From: Clostridia bacterium
Lineage (GTDB): Bacteria; Bacillota; Clostridia; Oscillospirales; CAG-272
Assembly (NCBI GenBank): GCA_017467105.1
Contig: JAFTSU010000006.1
Location: 18,476-82,475, forward strand
Length of the DNA: 64,000 nt
Direction of reading: 5' to 3'
This document shows positions 54,900 to 62,227 of this stretch, piece after piece (position 1 is the stretch's first letter; each line of letters starts with the position of its first letter). A program made the translations under genes and the position numbers. The notes beneath the pieces are model-generated. The model saw only the letters and a program-made list of their open reading frames with translations, made no database searches and was not told the origin of the DNA.

Positions 54900-56288
54900 T
54901 TATTTGCTGATATTAGGCAGGCTGGCTGCGGCGATGGACTGACCTACGCGGCGGCTGCTCTCATCGGGAAGATGAATAGTGATTTTCTCGGAAAGCTCGG
55001 GGAACTCCTCGGAAAGCACCTTTTCCGCGGTCTTGTGAAGAATGCTTCCGCCCTCACCGGAGGAAACTCTTCCCATCAGAAGCACGTGCTTAATATCGTA
55101 GAATATTGCGTAATAAGCCACCGCATAGCCGAAGTACGCACCGATGGACTCGTAGATCTTGGCTGCTCTGTCGTCGCCCTCTGCCATAAGCTTCTGAACG
55201 ACCTTAAGCTTCTCTGCGGGAGACGCACTCTCGTCAAGCTCTATACCTGCCGTGGGAGCAAGCTTAATAACTGCGTCCTGGGAGAAATACTTAACTCCGC
55301 AGCCGTAGTCGCCTGACCACTCGTCAACCATAGCGGACTTGTTATAATCTGCGGGAACGAATGCAAGTTCGTTAAGCCAGCCTGTTATATTGCCGTTTCC
55401 GTCAACGTATCCGCCGGCCTCGCTGGTACCCATAGCAACGCCGAGAACGTTGTTATCGTCAAGGTCCATAGCTCCAGCAAGAGCGGTAACGTCACCGTCA
55501 TTCGCAACCTCGATCGGAACGTTTCCAAGCTCGCGCGCTATGTCGGTGTAGATATTCTTGACCACCTTTTCAAAGGCTTCGGGATTCTCGTTCTTTACCT
55601 TCAGGAAGAGAGACGAGGTCATAATACGGTTTCCGATAACGACTCCCGCGGTAGACACGCCGATAGCGTCTACTCTGGGCATCTTGGACGCGGCAGTTCT
55701 CATAGCCTCCATAATTCCATTATAGTGGTACTGCGGGTCATTCTGGAGCTTGGGGAACCATACTACCTCCTCGGAGTAGGTTGCCTCGCCCTCTACGACA
55801 GAGCTTACCTTACGGTCGCTTCCGCCTGCGTCGAAGCCGATACGGCAGCCGTCAAGATGGCGTCCTACGGGAGCGGCAGACTCGTTCTCGTGGGGAGCCT
55901 TGTCAAAGGGCACGTTCACCACCTCAAAGGGTGCCTCGTATACCTCGGACATAAATTTGCTGTCAAAAGCACGGATTCCGCCCTCTGAGTAATCAGCCTT
56001 TATTCTGTCGGCTATAACCTTTGAGCCGGCGATAATGATCTTATATCCTCCCTTAACCCAAAGGAGTGTCTTTATAATTCTCTCAACAAAATCGTGGTTC
56101 TCCTCGTCGTGACCGGTGCCGTCCTTGTAAACGTCAACGGTAAATACGGAGGTAAGTCCACCGTTTCTCTCAAGTCCGATAGTAAGCTTTTCACCGCCCG
56201 CAGCCTTTACTGCCGCCTGAAAATCGCGGTAAACAACAGCCATGGGCATAAAGCCGGGATCAAGGGGCGCTTTAACTTTAAGATTCAT
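54900..56288 (-). CDS. ROK-like / hexokinase-fold sugar kinase
   Basis: Actin-like ATPase fold with phosphate-1 motif IGFDAGGSDRK and the downstream VDAIGVSTAGVVIGN, EVANDGDVTALAGA, LGVAMGTSEAGGYV, VLLMGRVSSGEGG signature. The first 165 residues form an added alpha/beta domain not seen in plain ROK kinases, so this is a distinct long subfamily; sugar substrate unknown. ATG at 56288 has AAAGGA upstream; the frame is open to 56369. 462 residues. Confidence 0.8.
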   Translation of the reverse strand: MNLKVKAPLDPGFMPMAVVYRDFQAAVKAAGGEKLTIGLERNGGLTSVFTVDVYKDGTGHDEENHDFVERIIKTLLWVKGGYKIIIAGSKVIADRIKADYSEGGIRAFDSKFMSEVYEAPFEVVNVPFDKAPHENESAAPVGRHLDGCRIGFDAGGSDRKVSSVVEGEATYSEEVVWFPKLQNDPQYHYNGIMEAMRTAASKMPRVDAIGVSTAGVVIGNRIMTSSLFLKVKNENPEAFEKVVKNIYTDIARELGNVPIEVANDGDVTALAGAMDLDDNNVLGVAMGTSEAGGYVDGNGNITGWLNELAFVPADYNKSAMVDEWSGDYGCGVKYFSQDAVIKLAPTAGIELDESASPAEKLKVVQKLMAEGDDRAAKIYESIGAYFGYAVAYYAIFYDIKHVLLMGRVSSGEGGSILHKTAEKVLSEEFPELSEKITIHLPDESSRRVGQSIAAASLPNISK

Positions 56289-56737
56289 AATATATAATCC
56301 TTTCTCGCCGGGAGTATGTACCTTCACCAAGTAACAGCCCTTGATTGTCTTTTGTGGCGCTTGCTGCAACCTGACGGTTATGCTCCCAATAATGCTTAGC
56401 GTTGGTTAGAGTATAGCAAAATGAAAAAGAGAGTTTATGAACATTCTGTGAATTTTTTGAAATTTAATCCCATAATCATAATTCTGTGTACTAAATTACA
56501 AATTTACTCCGCAAGCTTGCTGTAAGTTGCCTTTTATAACAAGCTAAATGAGCAAATGCATTACCGGGGATAGGTGGGTTTGGCTCTGCTCTTACCGGCT
56601 GTACTAAAGCATTAGGCAGAGCCGAAGGACCGCAAAGCAGTACGGTATGGTATAACATTCTCTTTCTTCAAATTGCTACCGAACCGAAAAGGACAGGTGC
56701 TCTGACGCATCGGGCATTTTTACGACGTGCAAAGCAA
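56289..56737. other. Divergent gap with one long hairpin
   Basis: Contains a stem GGCTCTGC with GCAGAGCC (56582-56623 region) and AT-rich leader of the kinase gene. No supported frame. Function of the hairpin unknown. Confidence 0.4.
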
Positions 56738-56787
56738 TTGCAAAAGCATTGCAAGCACTTGACTTTTACACCGATATGATTTATAAT
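56738..56787 (+). promoter_or_regulatory. Promoter and putative operator of the GH88 gene
   Basis: TTGACT (56759-56764), 17 bases, TATAAT (56782-56787). Immediately upstream is an inverted repeat TTGCAA-AAGCA-TTGCAA (56738-56754), a shape that fits a LacI-type or AraC-type regulator site. Confidence 0.75.
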
Positions 56788-56876
56788 ATAATAAGATTTT
56801 TAAAATGCCAGACGAGAGTATTCTTGAATATCCTGACGGTCGTGTGTCCTCTTGCCTGAGCTTATGGAGAATGAAA

Positions 56877-58040
56877 ATGAAAAACTACGACGCTATTCTG
56901 AAGGAAAACATTTATTGGGCAAGAGAGACCTTTGCTAAGATAGACGGTAAATTTTCCAAGGTAACTCTCCGCTCCCGCGATAAGCTATCCGATGGAGTTG
57001 ACAAAAACGGCTTCCATATCAGCAAATCTCCGAGCGGCTGGACATCAGGCTTCTGGGGAGGTCTCAACCATCTGCTTTATAATTATACAAAGAACGAGGA
57101 GTACCTCAAGACCGCCCGTCGCTCCGAGGAGCTGATGGATCCTGCGCTTGTCGATTTTGCCGGACTTTATCACGACGTTGGCTTTATGTGGCATATTCTC
57201 TCGGGCGCAAACTACCGTCTGTACGGCGACGAGATGTCGAAAAACCGTAATCTTCACGCAGCTGCTTCCCTTTTCTCAAGGTACGTATTAAGCGGTGGAT
57301 TTATCCGCGCATGGAACGGTCATTGGGGCGATGAGAACGTCGAAAATTGGACGATAATCGATTGCCTGATGAATTTGCCTATACTCTACTGGGCGTCTGA
57401 GGTGCTGCACGATGACAGATTTACTCAGATCGCTAAGGCTCACGCAGATATGGCGATACGTGATCACGTACGTCCCGACGGCTCTGTAGCACATATCGTT
57501 GAGCACGACAGAGAAACGGGAGAGCCGGTAGCCACCTACGCCGGTCAAGGATACGCCGTAGGGTCCAGCTGGTCCAGAGGTCAGGCGTGGGGTATTTACG
57601 GCTTTGTGATCTCATACAAGCACACCCGTGACGAGAAATATCTTGATGCGGCTAAGCGTATTGCGAACTACTTTATCGCCAATTGCAGCGACGATTGGCT
57701 ACCCCGTGTCGATTTTCGTGCTCCATCCGAGCCTGTTTACTATGACTCTACCGCTGGCGCTATCGCAGCGTGCGGACTTATAGAGATCGCGAAAGAGGTA
57801 GGAGAAAATGAAGGCGGAGCCTTCCTTAACGCAGCTATCAATCTTCTTAGAGCTTTGGATAAGAGTTTTGCTGACTACAGCCCCGAAAACGATGCAATGC
57901 TCGGCTATGGCACTGTCCGCTACCCAAGCCGCAAGGAGTATCTTCCGGACGTACACATCTCCATAATCTACGGCGATTATTACTTCACCGAGGCGATCCT
58001 GAAGCTTCTGGGCGCCGACTTCGACCCCTGGATGAAATAA
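56877..58040 (+). CDS. GH88 unsaturated glucuronyl hydrolase
   Basis: Releases 4,5-unsaturated uronic acid from oligosaccharides made by polysaccharide lyases. An alpha/alpha barrel of 387 residues with the catalytic pair Asp 100 (YHDVGF) and Asp 162 (TIIDCLMN), the substrate-binding GQGYAVGSSWSRGQAW and YYDSTAGAIAACGL. ATG at 56877 is chosen, GGAG lying 7 bases before; upstream in-frame ATGs are at 56871 and 56805. No signal peptide, so it acts on imported oligomers. Links to uxaBAC by product. Confidence 0.92.
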   Translation: MKNYDAILKENIYWARETFAKIDGKFSKVTLRSRDKLSDGVDKNGFHISKSPSGWTSGFWGGLNHLLYNYTKNEEYLKTARRSEELMDPALVDFAGLYHDVGFMWHILSGANYRLYGDEMSKNRNLHAAASLFSRYVLSGGFIRAWNGHWGDENVENWTIIDCLMNLPILYWASEVLHDDRFTQIAKAHADMAIRDHVRPDGSVAHIVEHDRETGEPVATYAGQGYAVGSSWSRGQAWGIYGFVISYKHTRDEKYLDAAKRIANYFIANCSDDWLPRVDFRAPSEPVYYDSTAGAIAACGLIEIAKEVGENEGGAFLNAAINLLRALDKSFADYSPENDAMLGYGTVRYPSRKEYLPDVHISIIYGDYYFTEAILKLLGADFDPWMK

Positions 58041-58068
58041 AGCAAAGCTTTTCATTATAAAAAGCTTT

Positions 58069-58100
58069 TTGTCGCACCTGCAACTAAGCAGGTGCGACAA
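58069..58100 (+). terminator. Terminator-like hairpin after GH88
   Basis: A 13-base perfect stem (58069-58081 with 58088-58100), 6-base loop, then an AT-rich but not T-only tail. Its core CGCACCTGC/GCAGGTGCG resembles the stem at 43877-43904. Confidence 0.7.
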
Positions 58101-58181
58101 TTATAATTAACGATATGCATTGTATTTACTTATGACAAAAGGGGTTGTGCTCACATTTTAAATAAAACTTGAATAAAGCTA

Positions 58182-58210
58182 TTGACAAACCGATAAAAAT
58201 ATGATATCAT
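58182..58210 (+). promoter_or_regulatory. Promoter of tRNA-Leu
   Basis: TTGACA (58182-58187), 17 bases, TATCAT (58205-58210), 24 bases before the tRNA 5' end. Confidence 0.85.
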
Positions 58211-58233
58211 TTATAGGCTTGAAAAAGCAAAAT

Positions 58234-58318
58234 GCGGATGTGGCGGAATTGGCAGACGCGCTGGTTTCAGGTTCCAGTGAAGCGATTCATGTGGGTTCAA
58301 GTCCCGTCATCCGCACCA
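58234..58318 (+). tRNA. tRNA-Leu, anticodon CAG
   Basis: An 85-base class II tRNA with encoded CCA. Acceptor arms GCGGATG and CATCCGC pair fully; D-arm GCG...CGC; anticodon loop TTCAGGT gives CAG at 58268-58270; a short variable arm; T-loop TTCAAGT. The anticodon stem has one T-T mismatch next to the loop. It has its own promoter and a strong terminator beginning at its 3' end. The 3' 52 bases recur at 61901. Confidence 0.96.
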
Positions 58319-58323
58319 AAAAA
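58267..58323 (+). repeat. Left copy of the 57-bp tRNA-Leu repeat (att-like)
   Basis: The segment from the anticodon loop to A6 after CCA is identical to 61901-61957. Such 3'-tRNA duplication, starting at the anticodon loop, is the classic footprint of site-specific integration. Confidence 0.9.
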
Positions 58324-58361
58324 TACTGCAGAAAGCATATGTTTTCTGCAGTATTTTTTTA
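58319..58361 (+). terminator. Terminator of tRNA-Leu
   Basis: Stem TACTGCAGAAA with TTTCTGCAGTA (58324-58353) flanked by A6 and T7. Confidence 0.9.
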
Positions 58362-58536
58362 TCCATTGCGAAAGCAATGGCATATCATCACGCTTTAGCG
58401 TGTATATCATCGCCACAGGCGTATATCATCAGCCGTAGGCTGTATTCGTTTTCGCAATGATGATATACAACACTCCGTGTTGATGATATGCAATTCCTCC
58501 GGAATTGATGATATACAAGGCTACCGCCTTGATTTT
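58361..58536. repeat. Hairpin array 1 with ATATCATC spacers
   Basis: Nine or more small dyads (ACGCTTTAGCGT, CGCCACAGGCG, AGCCGTAGGCT, AACACTCCGTGTT, AATTCCTCCGGAATT, AAGGCTACCGCCTT) are joined by GTATATCATC in the left half and by the complement GATGATATAC in the right half. So the array is a dyad made of dyads. Its last hairpin touches the promoter of the four-helix-bundle gene. Confidence 0.9.
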
Positions 58537-58557
58537 AGTTAGCTTTTGTGCTATAAT
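58529..58557 (+). promoter_or_regulatory. Promoter of four-helix-bundle gene A
   Basis: TTGATT (58529-58534), 17 bases, TATAAT (58552-58557); the -35 overlaps the right arm of the last hairpin. The same layout occurs at 62179-62207. Confidence 0.85.
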
Positions 58558-58577
58558 GTACCCAAAGAGGTGATATT

Positions 58578-58925
58578 ATGTCAAAGAATTACTTGCTTAT
58601 GTATTCAGAGCAGCTTGCAACCGATATTGAGTTGATGTGCCAAAGTATTAAAGCACCTTCAAACACTTTGTTCCAAATCCGCAAAAGTTCAAGTAGCGTT
58701 TACGCAAACATTCGTGAAGCAAATTACGGTCAATGCAAAGCAGATATGCTTTCAAAGTTTGAAATTGGTCTTAAAGAATGTAGCGAAACGGAAGGTTGGT
58801 TACAACTACTATTTAATACAAATGCCATAGATGAAGAAACATACAAAAAGCATCGCAATCTTTGTGGCAGGATCAGACGTATGCTGATATTAAGTTGTAA
58901 GACGTTAAAGGAGAATTTGAAATGA
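58578..58925 (+). CDS. Four-helix-bundle protein (23S rRNA IVP / Avd-like), copy A
   Basis: 115 residues, helical, matching the S23/IVP 'four helix bundle' family: LFQIRKSSSSVYANIREANYGQCKADMLSKFEIGLKECSETEGWLQLL. Relatives are encoded in 23S rRNA intervening sequences or serve as Avd partners of retroelement reverse transcriptases; no reverse transcriptase is present here. AGAGGTGAT precedes ATG. Stop overlaps the lipoprotein start by 4 bases (ATGA). Copy B at 62228-62575 is about 90 percent identical. Confidence 0.88.
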   Translation: MSKNYLLMYSEQLATDIELMCQSIKAPSNTLFQIRKSSSSVYANIREANYGQCKADMLSKFEIGLKECSETEGWLQLLFNTNAIDEETYKKHRNLCGRIRRMLILSCKTLKENLK

Positions 58926-59488
58926 AAAAGATATTAGCAATTATACTTGTGCTTTGCACGTGTTGCCTCACATCTTGCTCGCTGTTTATCACCGAGTATG
59001 AAGGTCTTGAAACCTTTGCGGACGGGAATTCAGATATAAGCCTATGTCAAGAGGTTATCCCATTTGGTATGATATCAAAGTTTGAATATTCTAACGGCAA
59101 TCATTTCTTTATAAGCAAGTATGAGCTTACTAAATATGAAGTTCAAAAGGTGCTTTTATACTTAACTTATGATGCTGATACATATACAGATGCTAAAGCA
59201 TTTGTAAGCACAAATCTTCACCTCGTTGAAAGAAGCGACGAAACCGTAAGCAACTATGTATTTTTTGATAATTACGGTTACGAAGAATACTATTATGAGG
59301 GACGCGGTGTAGTAGATTATCCTACTTTTTATACAATGGTTGCGTTCGATGATGACAACTACACTATTGTATTTTTCGGGATGTATATTCCTAATAATTC
59401 TATACATTTGGGTAACGATGACTCGCCAACAACGTTTGATGAACACTTAAAATATTTCTATGGCGATTGGTATGATTTTTTCTCATAG
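58922..59488 (+). CDS. Lipoprotein of unknown function A
   Basis: Signal peptide MKKILAIILVLCTCCLTSC with lipobox LTSC (lipid Cys 19). The mature 170 residues are acidic and Tyr/Phe-rich without a known domain. Translationally coupled (ATGA) to the four-helix-bundle gene. Copy B's lipoprotein at 62572 has the same coupling but a different mature part, so the four-helix-bundle module seems to be paired with interchangeable lipoproteins. Confidence 0.85.
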   Translation: MKKILAIILVLCTCCLTSCSLFITEYEGLETFADGNSDISLCQEVIPFGMISKFEYSNGNHFFISKYELTKYEVQKVLLYLTYDADTYTDAKAFVSTNLHLVERSDETVSNYVFFDNYGYEEYYYEGRGVVDYPTFYTMVAFDDDNYTIVFFGMYIPNNSIHLGNDDSPTTFDEHLKYFYGDWYDFFS

Positions 59489-59613
59489 CATTTCGTCAGC
59501 GAGATATAAATTCAGCCGGATAATTGAATTTGAAACCGCTTTGGTAAAAACTCATCCGTTTTTGACCTAAATCATCCGCTTTCAATTTTGTATTCTTTTC
59601 GTAGCCCTTTCAC

Positions 59614-59813
59614 AAAAAAGTCGTATCGATAGGATACGACTTTTTTTATCCAAACCGCAGGTTTGGTATATCATCACGCGTAAGCGTGTATCTCATCAGC
59701 TCCTTTGGAGCTGTATATCATCACTCGTAAGAGTGTATTTCCCTGCGTCTTGATGATATGCAATGCTTTACATTGATGATATACACGCCTTTCGGCGTGA
59801 TTTGGGTTATAAT
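59614..59813. repeat. Terminator and hairpin array 2 with ATATCATC spacers
   Basis: A6, stem GTCGTATC/GATACGAC, T7, then dyads in the same design and nearly the same order as array 3 at 61952 (identical for the first 65 bases). It ends GTGATTTGGGTTATAAT: the -10 is kept but bases between it and the -35 are missing, so the promoter that follows arrays 1 and 3 is broken here, and no four-helix-bundle gene follows. Confidence 0.88.
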
Positions 59814-59964
59814 CCGTCTCTTAAAAAGGTAAAATATCTTTTTTATAGCCCACTCACATGCCCGGAAAGCCTTGAAAACTCAGGCTTTTCAGGTTTTTCT
59901 TTTGCTTTTCGCAACCGTTTTTTCGTTGGCAGACGCATTTTGCTGACGGCAAGATAAACGAATG

Positions 59965-60423
59965 TCAAAGTGAAATCATTATGAAAATCGTTGCCACCAC
60001 AATAAGTACTCCAATAAGCGCCAACGTTAAACACCCCGATCTTCTATTATGGATATAGTGCTGAGTTTTTTTATTGTTTGTTGATTGATACGAATTCTTT
60101 CCACGCTGTATCTCAAGTTTCTTCTTATGATAAAGTGCGAGCGGATCTTTTCCTGCGATAATCCGAGAATAAAAGTCATCAAGCCACAAAGCATCTTTTA
60201 TATCAGACATATTTTCAGCAGTGCATCCGGGATCATGAACTATACGGTTTCTTATCCACCGGTATTGCTTTAGTTGTTTTAAATCTTCTTCCCACCCCGA
60301 AACATATCTATTGCCACCAGAAGTCTTTATCATATCATCAATGTAGAATGATAAACCATGATTGCCGCCATACATTTCGTTGCATATTTTTTCAACACGT
60401 TTATACGAATCAAGAAAATCCAT
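59965..60423 (-). CDS. DUF6548-like membrane-anchored protein
   Basis: 152 residues. The first 95 residues (SYKRVEKICNEMYGGNHGLSFYI, LKQLKQYRWIRNRIVHDPGC, ALWLDDFYSRIIAGKDPLALY) match, from memory, the DUF6548 family of Firmicutes proteins. A basic linker leads to a single C-terminal transmembrane helix (CLTLALIGVLIVVATIFIMI), so it is tail-anchored. It starts directly after the fic stop, in one operon with it. Role unknown; the pairing with Fic inside a putative island suggests defence or toxin function. Confidence 0.75.
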   Translation of the reverse strand: MDFLDSYKRVEKICNEMYGGNHGLSFYIDDMIKTSGGNRYVSGWEEDLKQLKQYRWIRNRIVHDPGCTAENMSDIKDALWLDDFYSRIIAGKDPLALYHKKKLEIQRGKNSYQSTNNKKTQHYIHNRRSGCLTLALIGVLIVVATIFIMISL

Positions 60424-61452
60424 TTATTGCTCCTTTTTTATTCTCCAACTTCCGCTTTTCTTACCACCTACGCGCTCTACGATTCCGCGTTCTTGCATGG
60501 ATTTAACAGCAGTTTTAACTGTACGAGGGGATTTGCCTATTCTTTCAGCAACTTCATCGAGCGTGATGCTAGGATTTGCGCGGAGAATCTCAATAATCGC
60601 GGTTGCTCGGTTTTTAACAATCGGGGCAGGTTCTTTTGGCTCTTTGTAAGCGACGTGCATTTCTCTATTAGAGAGGATATTGTCTTCACCGAGAAGAAGA
60701 TTACGAAGGAAAAGTTCTACATAGTAGGTCGTTTCGGTAATGCCTTTTTCGCGGTTGTTGTAGTTTGCTCTTACAAGAGCGTTTCTGAAATACCAGGAGT
60801 TTTCTGCAAATATATCGTTAGTTACGTTGAACCCGAGTTTCGAAAGATACTTTATAAGAAATACAGCAGTAGTTCTTGTGTTGCCTTCTCCAAAGATGTG
60901 AATTTGCCAGAGGTTAGATATAAACTTTGCAACGTGCTTTATAACGTCTTCGGTGGACAGTCCTTTGTAGTCGAAGTTCTTTTCTACACCGAAATCGTAT
61001 TCCAAGGTTTCGCGTAAGTTTATAGCGTTGCCGTAAATAACGGTATCACCGTCAAGCACCCACTCGTCTTTAGTGATGTTATAATCTCTGATTCTTCCGG
61101 CATGAGAGTAGATGCCTTCAAAAAGGCGTTTGTGGATTGTAGTGAACTCGACCGGAGAGAATACAAATGACTTTTCAGATATAATCTCGGCTATACGTAC
61201 AGATACTTTATCCGCTTCTTCTGCGCGCTCTGACTTCGCTTTGTTTTCCTTGTAATATGAGGTTATGAGCTTATGTGCATCATCGAAGCTTATATCACCG
61301 TCAATATGCTGCTCAGCGGTTTTTATGAGGTATTCAGACGGCTCAAGTCCATCAACCTTTTGCAGTCCTATCGCGGTTTTCCACGCGTAAGTCTTATAAT
61401 ATTTAGTCGGTTCTTTTTCTCTTGAATACTCTTCAAAGATTTCGTCTTTCAT
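60424..61452 (-). CDS. Fic-domain protein with C-terminal winged helix
   Basis: A probable AMP-transferase (or other nucleotide transferase). Fic motif HIFGEGNTRT (185-194) differs from the consensus HPFxxGNGR in Ile for Pro and Thr for Gly but keeps the catalytic His, Glu, Asn and Arg. Residues 40-68 resemble small Fic-associated inhibitory segments; C-terminal residues 275-340 form a winged HTH (ITLDEVAERIGKSPRTVKTAVKSMQERGIVERVGG). Related two-part Fic proteins are common in Clostridia. The upstream region holds repeated AAAGTRCAA words. Confidence 0.9.
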   Translation of the reverse strand: MKDEIFEEYSREKEPTKYYKTYAWKTAIGLQKVDGLEPSEYLIKTAEQHIDGDISFDDAHKLITSYYKENKAKSERAEEADKVSVRIAEIISEKSFVFSPVEFTTIHKRLFEGIYSHAGRIRDYNITKDEWVLDGDTVIYGNAINLRETLEYDFGVEKNFDYKGLSTEDVIKHVAKFISNLWQIHIFGEGNTRTTAVFLIKYLSKLGFNVTNDIFAENSWYFRNALVRANYNNREKGITETTYYVELFLRNLLLGEDNILSNREMHVAYKEPKEPAPIVKNRATAIIEILRANPSITLDEVAERIGKSPRTVKTAVKSMQERGIVERVGGKKSGSWRIKKEQ

Positions 61453-61484
61453 ATGGCACTCCTAGTTTTTTATTATACATATAA

Positions 61485-61562
61485 AGTATACCACAATTTT
61501 CTCTAAAGTACAATACTTAAAGTGCAACTTTTTTTGCTTTTTTCACTTTAAAATTGCACTTT
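61485..61562 (-). promoter_or_regulatory. fic promoter with repeated operator words
   Basis: On the minus strand TTGTAC (61513-61508), 17 bases, TATACT (61490-61485). The word AAAGTACAA/AAAGTGCAA occurs at 61505-61513 and 61519-61527, and inverted (TTGCACTTT) at 61554-61562. The Fic protein's own winged helix could bind these. Confidence 0.6.
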
Positions 61563-61814
61563 AAATTCGGTATTTAAAAATCTCTTTTCTTTGTTTAAGG
61601 CAGTATAATTTTTTGCCATTATCCCTACCAAAAACAGACGCAAAAAGGCGGGTTTTCGGGGATGAAAACTCGCTACAATCGCCTGGAAAACTATTTGAGG
61701 GATACTTGCCTTATTCCGCACTTATTTGCAATACGCTGTAAATTTCAGCCTATTTCACCTTTTGACCACAGGAAATCATTTGGGAGAAAAACACAATAAA
61801 ACCATTAAAAACGC

Positions 61815-61843
61815 TTGATTCAATTGCGTTTCTATGGTATACT
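61815..61843 (+). promoter_or_regulatory. Orphan promoter before the tRNA 3' fragment
   Basis: TTGATT (61815-61820), 17 bases, TATACT (61838-61843). It lies about 58 bases before the tRNA 3' half and leads to no supported reading frame. The remainder of 61563-61900 shows no gene. Confidence 0.55.
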
Positions 61844-61900
61844 AAACACGTTAATAAACTTAACACGGGTACGGGAGTTTCCACCGAGGTAGCATCACCA

Positions 61901-61957
61901 TCAGGTTCCAGTGAAGCGATTCATGTGGGTTCAAGTCCCGTCATCCGCACCAAAAAA
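61901..61957 (+). repeat. Right copy of the 57-bp tRNA-Leu repeat (tRNA 3' fragment)
   Basis: Exact copy of 58267-58323: anticodon loop to CCA and A6. The preceding bases do not form a tRNA 5' half, so it is a fragment. Together with the left copy it bounds a 3.6-kb segment holding four-helix-bundle A, lipoprotein A, DUF6548-like and fic. Confidence 0.9.
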
Positions 61958-62185
61958 GTCGTATCGATAGGATACGACTTTTTTTATCCAAACCGCAGGT
62001 TTGGTATATCATCACGCTTTAGCGTGTATCTCATCAGATCCCTTGGAGCTGTATATCATCACTCGTTAGAGTGCATTTCCCTGCGGTTTGATGATATACA
62101 ATGCTTTGCATTGATGATATACTCGTCCGAAAGCGAGATATACTCGTTTTCGGACGGATGATATACAAGGCTCACGCCTTGATTT
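61952..62185. repeat. Terminator and hairpin array 3 with ATATCATC spacers
   Basis: Begins A6, stem GTCGTATC/GATACGAC, T7 (same as array 2), followed by dyads with ATATCATC spacers on the left and GATGATAT spacers on the right, ending AAGGCTCACGCCTT next to the promoter, as in array 1. Compensating changes in the hairpin arms relative to array 2 are seen (for example CGCGTAAGCG versus CGCTTTAGCG). Confidence 0.9.
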
Positions 62186-62207
62186 TGATGTTAGAATGTG
62201 GTATAAT
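62179..62207 (+). promoter_or_regulatory. Promoter of four-helix-bundle gene B
   Basis: TTGATT (62179-62184), 17 bases, TATAAT (62202-62207), arranged as in front of copy A. Confidence 0.85.
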
Positions 62208-62227
62208 ACACTAAAAGAGGTGATATT

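Noticed and set aside
58361-58536. CRISPR array
   Set aside because: The repeated word is only 8-10 bases and is palindromically arranged, spacers are themselves hairpins of 10-15 bases, and no cas gene is in the window.
58578-58925. Diversity-generating retroelement accessory (Avd)
   Set aside because: No reverse transcriptase, template repeat or variable repeat was found in the window, so only the fold relationship is claimed.
59763-59957. Small plus-strand frame after array 2
   Set aside because: It begins inside the last hairpins of the array, runs over a terminator-like stem and has no ribosome site.
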